NCBI GenBank assembly: GCA_023253905.1
Contig: JALREG010000409.1
Coordinates: 1-20,445 of the forward strand
Direction: 5' to 3'
Length of the DNA stretch: 20,445 bases
Source of the DNA: Burkholderiaceae bacterium
GTDB taxonomy: Bacteria > Pseudomonadota > Gammaproteobacteria > Burkholderiales > Burkholderiaceae
The notes beneath the pieces are model-generated. The model was not told where the DNA came from, made no database searches, and worked only from the letters and a program-made list of their open reading frames with translations. The number at the start of each line of letters is the position of its first letter. Within the stretch, counting starts at the first letter, position 1. Of the stretch, positions 15,982 through 20,445 are shown piece after piece. The translations under genes and the position numbers were made by a program.

Positions 15982-16779
15982 TCAGAGGTCGCGGGGGCGC
16001 TTCGCCCCGGCGTTATCCGAGGCGGCCAGGGCGGCAGCCAATGCGTCGCCGATATTGGGCGCCGCGGGCTCTGCGGGACCGGGTGCCGGCTGGACTGCGG
16101 CGGCAGGCGACGCTGTCAGCGCGGGGACCACGGTACCCGCCGCAGCGGCTCCGGGCGGGGGAGTCCCGGCAAGAGCGAGGTTCGCTTGTGCCGTGGAAGC
16201 GGCCGCCGCGGCCTGTTCGGCTTCAGTGAGGGGTACCAGATGCTCCGACAGCGGACGCGGCAGCTTGATTCCCGCGAGACCAAACAAGAGCGAGGCTGCA
16301 TCGTCGAGGGACTTTCTCACCGCAGGGAGGTCCTCCTCCTTGCCTTTACCGCGTTCGAATCCCGCCTGATGCACGGCGATGGCATGCTCGATTGGGATCC
16401 ACGACTCGACCGGACCGCGAAGCGTCTGCACAAATCGCGATGACGCTGGAATTGCCTGGATTCCTGCCTGGGAATTCTGGAAACCCTCGAGGAACAGCTC
16501 TTCAACATGCTTGCGCAAGACCAGCTGGTAACGGTTACGGACCAGGTCAACCGAATTCTTGTCCCATCCGTCGATCGGTACGCCAGAAACAGCATCCCAG
16601 AGGCGCTCACCGCTCAACCCGCCAAACGGGCCCGCGTTGGGGTCCTCTGATTCGTTGATGTCGCTCTGAAGCAGGCGCGTGTAACGCTGTAGCGTATTGA
16701 CTCGGTCTATGAGGTAGACAACGAGGATGGCAATGGAGGCAATGGCCACCAGAATGATGACCTGGAGGAATGTGGTCAT
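15982..16779 (-). CDS. Membrane-anchored protein of unknown function, downstream of fliA
   Basis: This is a 265-aa protein with one N-terminal hydrophobic helix (about 4-24, V-I-I-L-V-A-I-A-S-I-A-I-L-V-V-Y) and a long soluble part. Residues 25-175 are mixed and charged, with G-P-F-G-G-L-S-G-E-R-L-W near 50-61 and a K-L-P-R-P-L-S-E-H-L segment near 172-181. Residues 190-265 are Ala/Pro-rich and low in complexity, likely disordered. I do not recognise a family. It starts 18 bases after the stop of the preceding gene begins, with AGGAGA right after that stop and 8 bases before its ATG, so the two are very likely translated as a pair. Its place in the flhF-flhG-fliA run suggests, but does not show, a role linked to flagella or the envelope. 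Confidence 0.75.
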   Translation of the reverse strand: MTTFLQVIILVAIASIAILVVYLIDRVNTLQRYTRLLQSDINESEDPNAGPFGGLSGERLWDAVSGVPIDGWDKNSVDLVRNRYQLVLRKHVEELFLEGFQNSQAGIQAIPASSRFVQTLRGPVESWIPIEHAIAVHQAGFERGKGKEEDLPAVRKSLDDAASLLFGLAGIKLPRPLSEHLVPLTEAEQAAAAASTAQANLALAGTPPPGAAAAGTVVPALTASPAAAVQPAPGPAEPAAPNIGDALAAALAASDNAGAKRPRDL

Positions 16780-16794
16780 CGGTCCATCTCCTGA

Positions 16795-17328
16795 TCAACG
16801 GCTGCTGCTGCCGTCATCCTGCCCGTCCCCGTCCGAACCGGACTCTCCTGAGGCCTGCTTCAATTCCTCTCGCAGGAACTCGAGCGCAACGAACGGCTCC
16901 TTCAACTGCAGTTCCAGGCTGATCTGGTCTGCAACCTGTTGCACCAATTCGACCGCCTGCTCAGCAGTGATGTCGACTGTCTGGTAGCGCATGCCCAGCT
17001 TGAAAATTCGCTCGGCGTAGGGGAGAGGCAAGTAGGTGAGCAACTCCCCATTGACCGATTTGATGACCTGATACTCGGTCGCCTTGGGTGGCTCTGGCTT
17101 TTCCTCACCCTTGACGATGGCAATCGCCCGCATTTCGTCGTAAACGACCGCTTTTTCCGCTCCGGTAATGAAGGTTTTGTCGACATGCGCTTTGGCGCGT
17201 GCGCCTGCCCTCACCGTTAGCGCATGCCCGGCCCGAGACGCCGCATCAGCATCCCTGGCCTCCTCGTACTCGGCCTGTGCTTTCTTGCGCGCTTCGTCTT
17301 TCTTTGAGCGACCGAATAATGAAATCAC
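16795..17328 (-). CDS. Conserved-looking cytoplasmic protein of unknown function, next to fliA
   Basis: This is a 177-aa protein with no signal peptide or membrane helix. The first 50 residues are strongly charged (R-S-K-K-D-E-A-R-K-K) and probably helical. A central block (about 60-145) contains E-Y-Q-V-I-K-S-V-N-G-E-L-L-T-Y-L-P-L-P near 85-103 and looks like a folded domain. The tail (about 158-177) is rich in Gly, Ser, Asp and Gln and likely disordered. The start codon is GTG at 17326-17328; no in-frame ATG exists nearby and no strong ribosome site is seen. It lies 48 bases after fliA and just before the 265-aa membrane protein gene. I do not recognise the family. Confidence 0.7.
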   Translation of the reverse strand: MISLFGRSKKDEARKKAQAEYEEARDADAASRAGHALTVRAGARAKAHVDKTFITGAEKAVVYDEMRAIAIVKGEEKPEPPKATEYQVIKSVNGELLTYLPLPYAERIFKLGMRYQTVDITAEQAVELVQQVADQISLELQLKEPFVALEFLREELKQASGESGSDGDGQDDGSSSR

Positions 17329-17352
17329 GATGTTTTAGGCGGTGATGGACAA

Positions 17353-17371
17353 GTATTGGCCGGTATTGGCC
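17353..17371. repeat. Two-copy tandem repeat between fliA and the next gene
   Basis: GTATTGGCC occurs at 17353-17361 and again at 17363-17371, separated by one G, in the 48-base gap after the fliA stop. It may be slippage-prone or chance; no hairpin with a T-run is seen here, so there is no sign that transcription ends between fliA and the 177-aa gene. Confidence 0.6.
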
Positions 17372-17376
17372 TGGCG

Positions 17377-18087
17377 TCAGGCTTCAAAACCAAGCTTGGT
17401 CCGCAGCTTTTTGACGTTTGACGAAAGAATTTGACTGACGCGTGACTCACTGACCCCGATAACCGCGCCGATCTCCTTCAGATTCATCCCTTCCGAATAG
17501 TATAGCGACAGCACCAATTTCTCGCGTTCGGAAAGCGCTTCGATCGCCTGCTGCAACGCGTCCATGGTCTGCGACTCGGACACCCGCGTCTCCGGCTCCC
17601 AGGACCTTTCTGCTGCCACACTGAGCGCCTCGTCTGGAACAACTTCCATGGAAACCGTTTCGTACCACTGAGCGTGGCTGCCTTCGCGCTGGAATTCCTT
17701 CAGATCTTTCCCTGTGAATTCCGCGAGCTCCGATTCTCTGGGCGCTCGTCCCAGCTGGTTGGCCAGCGCCTGAGCCGCCTCACCGTGCTGCTTGAGATTG
17801 GCGATGGCCGAGCGCGGCATGGACGACATTCGGCGAACCTCGTCGATGATCGCGCCCCGTATACGGTTGTAGGCAAAATCTTCAAAGTCGACGCCCTTGG
17901 TGGGATCGTAGGTCCGGGACGCCTCCAGGAGGCCAATCACGCCAATTTGGACCAGTTCGGCAAGCTCCATCATGGGCGGCAAGCGAACCTTGAGGTGCAC
18001 GGCCACTCGTTTGACCATGGCAAGGTGTTGCATCAACGACTCATTGGCGTTGTTGCCGACCTGCTCGTAGAGGCGAGTTCGGTGCAT
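17377..18087 (-). CDS. fliA: Flagellar sigma factor sigma-28
   Basis: This 236-aa RNA polymerase sigma factor directs transcription of late flagellar and chemotaxis genes. Sigma region 2 runs about 15-90, with L-A-E-L-V-Q-I-G-V-I-G-L-L-E-A (42-56), Y-D-P-T-K-G-V-D-F-E-D-F-A (60-72) and R-I-R-G-A-I-I-D-E-V-R-R (75-86). Region 3 follows with L-G-R-A-P-R-E-S-E (112-120). Region 4 (about 183-232) has L-S-E-R-E-K-L-V-L-S-L-Y-Y and the helix-turn-helix L-K-E-I-G-A-V-I-G-V-S-E-S-R-V-S-Q-I. Length is normal. The start at 18087 has GGAG about 8 bases upstream and follows the flhG stop by 16 bases; a longer in-frame opening from 18267 lies inside flhG and is not sigma-like. No flgM anti-sigma gene is in the window. 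Confidence 0.95.
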   Translation of the reverse strand: MHRTRLYEQVGNNANESLMQHLAMVKRVAVHLKVRLPPMMELAELVQIGVIGLLEASRTYDPTKGVDFEDFAYNRIRGAIIDEVRRMSSMPRSAIANLKQHGEAAQALANQLGRAPRESELAEFTGKDLKEFQREGSHAQWYETVSMEVVPDEALSVAAERSWEPETRVSESQTMDALQQAIEALSEREKLVLSLYYSEGMNLKEIGAVIGVSESRVSQILSSNVKKLRTKLGFEA

Positions 18088-18103
18088 CAGTGAGACTCCG
18101 TCG

Positions 18104-18919
18104 TCATCGTGGGCCGCACAAGCGTTCCATGAAGAACTGTACCGCACCGGAAGCATATTCAACCGGATCCAGCGCCCGGGTCGCTTCTGCGAGCAGGCGG
18201 AAGTCCCGGGACGCAGCGGACGATGGGGCGTGTTCCAGCACTGACCGATGGTGTCTCTGGGAGGCAAGGACCTGTTCGTCGGCTTCGATCGAGTGCAGGT
18301 ACCTCAGCGTCTGGCCAAGAAAACGACTGCAGACGTCGTTGATCCGGGAGAACAGCTGGCGCCCGGCTGCCTGGCTCTCAACCATGTTTGGAATCAGGTA
18401 GATCTGGTCGAGTTTGTGGTCGCGCATCAATACCTTGATAGCACCGTAGGCATCGGCGATCGATGACGGCTCATCCTTAACCACAATGAAGCGGCGCTGG
18501 GTAGCCGCCATCATCAGCATGACCGATTCGGCGATTCCAGCCGCCGCGTCAACGATCAGGTAGTCAACGTCGCGATCGAGCTCGCTGAAGGCGTTGACGA
18601 TCTGGCCCACGTCTGCGCGGCCCAATGAGGCCATCTTCTGTATCCCGGATGCGCCCGGCACCAGCAAAACACCTTGCGGCGTGGTGACGATGATCTCGTT
18701 AATCGTTTTCTTGCCGTCAAGCACATGGCTGAAGTTGAACGGGGGGCGCACACCGAGCGCGAGTTGCGCATTGGCCAGACCGAGGTCGGCGTCGAACAGT
18801 GCGACCTTATGTCCCTGGGCGGACAGCGCGACCGCCAGATTCACCGAAACCGTGGTCTTTCCAACGCCGCCCTTACCGCTGGCGACCCCGATTACCTCGG
18901 GGGGGCGATCAAGCAGCAT
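18104..18919 (-). CDS. flhG: Flagellar number regulator, MinD-like ATPase
   Basis: This 271-aa ParA/MinD-type ATPase limits flagellar number and, in polar flagellates, partners FlhF. The deviant Walker A motif GKGGVGKTT is at 15-23, D-A-D-L-G-L-A-N near 44-51, and D-A-A-A-G-I near 124-129 (often D-T-G-A-G-I). The C-terminus has an amphipathic V-Q-F-F-M-E-R-L helix, the usual membrane-binding end. The N-terminus is very short: only 14 residues precede Walker A, and the DQAxxLR helix that activates the FlhF GTPase in studied FlhG proteins is not seen. It is also absent from the longer in-frame opening that begins at 19024. The start at 18919 overlaps the flhF stop by 11 bases, consistent with coupled translation. 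The ATPase part looks intact. Confidence 0.9.
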   Translation of the reverse strand: MLLDRPPEVIGVASGKGGVGKTTVSVNLAVALSAQGHKVALFDADLGLANAQLALGVRPPFNFSHVLDGKKTINEIIVTTPQGVLLVPGASGIQKMASLGRADVGQIVNAFSELDRDVDYLIVDAAAGIAESVMLMMAATQRRFIVVKDEPSSIADAYGAIKVLMRDHKLDQIYLIPNMVESQAAGRQLFSRINDVCSRFLGQTLRYLHSIEADEQVLASQRHHRSVLEHAPSSAASRDFRLLAEATRALDPVEYASGAVQFFMERLCGPR

Positions 18920-20429
18920 GGCGAACGTCCCGGGTGGTGGCGCGCTTGGCCGTGGCGGCGCGTGACGCCCGCGCGCGCGGCGCAGGTTTGACGGGTAGCG
19001 CCAGCTGATCGAATGCGTGGCCAATCAGATCAGCCGGCGACAAGGGATTAGCTGGCGCCTCGGCAGACGGGTCTGCACTTCCGACCGATAGCGGGATGGG
19101 GTGGTTGCACAAGGCCTGGATGAGGGGCCAGGCGCACGCAGACTCGTCGAGCTTGCTGACCATCACGCTGTGCCATGGCACCGGGGCAGCAGGAATAAAC
19201 CGGGAAATCCCGGAGATCGACGCATCCGCCGGCATCACCAGATTAAACAAGGCCTTGGGTGCGCACCGCCGGATCGCATCGAGCTTCTCGGCAAAACCAG
19301 TCCCTGCGGTATCGACCAGAACCAGCCTGCGCGAATCAAGCTCGCCCAGCATGGGCCCGAGCAGTTCGGGTCCATTGACTCGGAAGCAGTCCACCCCAAG
19401 CCGAGAGGCCAGCATCTGCAGCTGGGTCCAGGCGCCAATGCGGTTGTCCGAGAAACTGACAATCGCGATCGAGTTCGCGCCGTGGACCGATACATGACGC
19501 GCTGCAATCCGGCAGAGCATCTGGGTTTTTCCTGCGCCAGACGGGCCGGCAATGACATGCACGCCCTCAAATTTGTCGGGATGGCTTGCTGCGGCAAGTG
19601 TCGTTCCCAGTTGCCGTTTCATCTGATCAACGGCCTCATGGAGGTCTTCGCAGTCCCGGACCTGATCGAGCAAAAGCGTTCGCAGCCCGATCGGCGCGCC
19701 CGCTGCCGTCAGTGCGCCAGCGAGCGGCTGGAGGGCGGCACTCAACGTACCGCCAGGCGGGAAGCTTTCAACTTGCCTCGATAAGGCGATTTCCTGACGC
19801 ATCGATGCCAACTCTGCGCGCACCATGTCAACGAGTTCGCGCGCTCGAATCGAATCCATCGCTGATTCAGCGGGAGCGGCCGCTGGCGTCGGAGCAATGG
19901 CGAGCGCTGCGGTTGTGTCCCGAGCGTAGTCCTGGCGCGGCGCGGCCCCCTCTGGTTCAGGCACTGCGCTGCCCTCATCATCCGCACGGGTAATCGAGCT
20001 GGCTTTTACCGGCTGGGCGCGTGGCGGCGCGGCGAGGTGACGCAAAAATGGCGGCACGTCCTGTTCCTCGGCATTTGCGGGCGAAGATTCCTGCGTGCGT
20101 TTCTGGGCAAGGGCTGGAGCGTCTGACGGCTCCGGAGTCGCCATGGCGCGGGGTTGCTGCGGGCGATCACCCGTAGTCGGGGATTTAAATGATTCAAGCA
20201 ATGAGCGACCGAACTCACGGTCCCCGCGCGGCGCGAACACGCGTGCGGTCTGAATCGGCTCCTGGGACTTTGTCGCCTCGGAAGGGCTATCCGTATCCAC
20301 AGCCACCACGATCTCGGTCATACCGTTGACCCGCTGGTTGGACACGATCAGGGCGTCGGGGCCAAAAGTGGCGAGCACCTGCTCAGTGGCGCGTCTGGCA
20401 TCTTTGGCAACTACCCGTTCAAGTCTCAT
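18909..20429 (-). CDS. flhF: Flagellar SRP-like GTPase FlhF with divergent GTPase motifs
   Basis: This 506-aa protein is the third SRP-family GTPase type, which helps place flagella. The N-terminus is typical: V-V-A-K-D near 6-10 and [10 protein letters not shown] (22-31). A long Pro/Ala/Ser-rich linker (about 47-190) follows, then the N domain and the G domain. G1 is GPSGAGKT (295-302), G3 is DTAG (373-376) and G4 is SKLDE (425-429). The motif usually reading D-T-Y-R-I-G-A is S-D-N-R-I-G-A (327-333), and the usual G-Q near the G5 loop is absent (S-V-G-S, 448-451). The last 26 residues are basic and Ala-rich. AGGAGG lies 6 bases before the ATG. It heads the visible run; the gene before it, probably flhA by analogy, is outside the window. 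Identity is firm, GTPase activity is doubtful. Confidence 0.9.
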   Translation of the reverse strand: MRLERVVAKDARRATEQVLATFGPDALIVSNQRVNGMTEIVVAVDTDSPSEATKSQEPIQTARVFAPRGDREFGRSLLESFKSPTTGDRPQQPRAMATPEPSDAPALAQKRTQESSPANAEEQDVPPFLRHLAAPPRAQPVKASSITRADDEGSAVPEPEGAAPRQDYARDTTAALAIAPTPAAAPAESAMDSIRARELVDMVRAELASMRQEIALSRQVESFPPGGTLSAALQPLAGALTAAGAPIGLRTLLLDQVRDCEDLHEAVDQMKRQLGTTLAAASHPDKFEGVHVIAGPSGAGKTQMLCRIAARHVSVHGANSIAIVSFSDNRIGAWTQLQMLASRLGVDCFRVNGPELLGPMLGELDSRRLVLVDTAGTGFAEKLDAIRRCAPKALFNLVMPADASISGISRFIPAAPVPWHSVMVSKLDESACAWPLIQALCNHPIPLSVGSADPSAEAPANPLSPADLIGHAFDQLALPVKPAPRARASRAATAKRATTRDVRHAA

Positions 20430-20445
20430 CTAAGCCTCCTGGCTC

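Noticed and set aside
18920..19024. Longer FlhG start that might restore the missing activator helix
   Set aside because: The extra 35 residues are Arg/Pro-rich, lie within flhF and contain no DQAxxLR motif.

Overview
The window looks like chromosomal DNA from a motile, GC-rich Gram-negative bacterium, most likely a betaproteobacterium of the order Burkholderiales. The grounds are an intact Bug-type (TctC-like) periplasmic binding protein, a NodT-type outer-membrane lipoprotein, a LapB/LapC/TolC-like type I secretion operon, and the gene order flhF-flhG-fliA. This placement rests on gene content and protein style read by eye, not on any search.

Layout, left to right. (1) At 57-536 (-) there is the 5' third of a NodT-family efflux lipoprotein, cut off near position 70 where the sequence becomes AT-richer. 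(2) At 735-5389 (+) a compact cassette holds a Bug-family solute-binding protein followed by both subunits of a biotin-dependent acyl-CoA carboxylase (carboxyltransferase beta, then biotin carboxylase plus biotin carrier alpha, with a 4-base overlap). (3) At 5471-8351 lie metabolic and single genes: O-acetylhomoserine sulfhydrylase metY (-), a small VanZ-like membrane protein (+), and an M20 amidohydrolase (-). (4) At 8456-14121 (+) is a type I secretion operon: TolC-like outer-membrane protein, LapB-like ABC transporter with a protease-dead N-terminal domain, HlyD/LapC-like adaptor, then a protein with a divergent NYN/PIN-like domain. No secreted substrate is encoded here. (5) At 14129-20429 (-) is a flagellar regulatory run, flhF-flhG-fliA, followed in the same direction by two unrecognised proteins (177 and 265 aa) and a 600-aa lipoprotein. 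This run ends 7 bases from the 3' end of the secretion operon.

How they work together. In flagellated bacteria FlhF and FlhG control flagellar placement and number, and FliA is the sigma-28 factor for late flagellar genes. In this copy FlhF has altered GTPase motifs and FlhG appears to lack the N-terminal DQAxxLR helix that normally stimulates FlhF, so the pair may not run the usual GTPase cycle. The secretion operon would form a complete inner-membrane to outer-membrane channel, and the cysteine-free N-terminal domain of its ABC protein points to an RTX/adhesin-type substrate encoded elsewhere. The carboxylase cassette would carboxylate a branched or isoprenoid acyl-CoA; its pairing with a Bug receptor suggests uptake and use of an organic acid.

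The least explained parts are the NYN-like fourth gene of the secretion operon, the FlhF/FlhG changes, and the three uncharacterised genes downstream of fliA. No tRNA, rRNA, CRISPR array or complete insertion sequence was seen, and no gene-free stretch exceeds about 200 bases.
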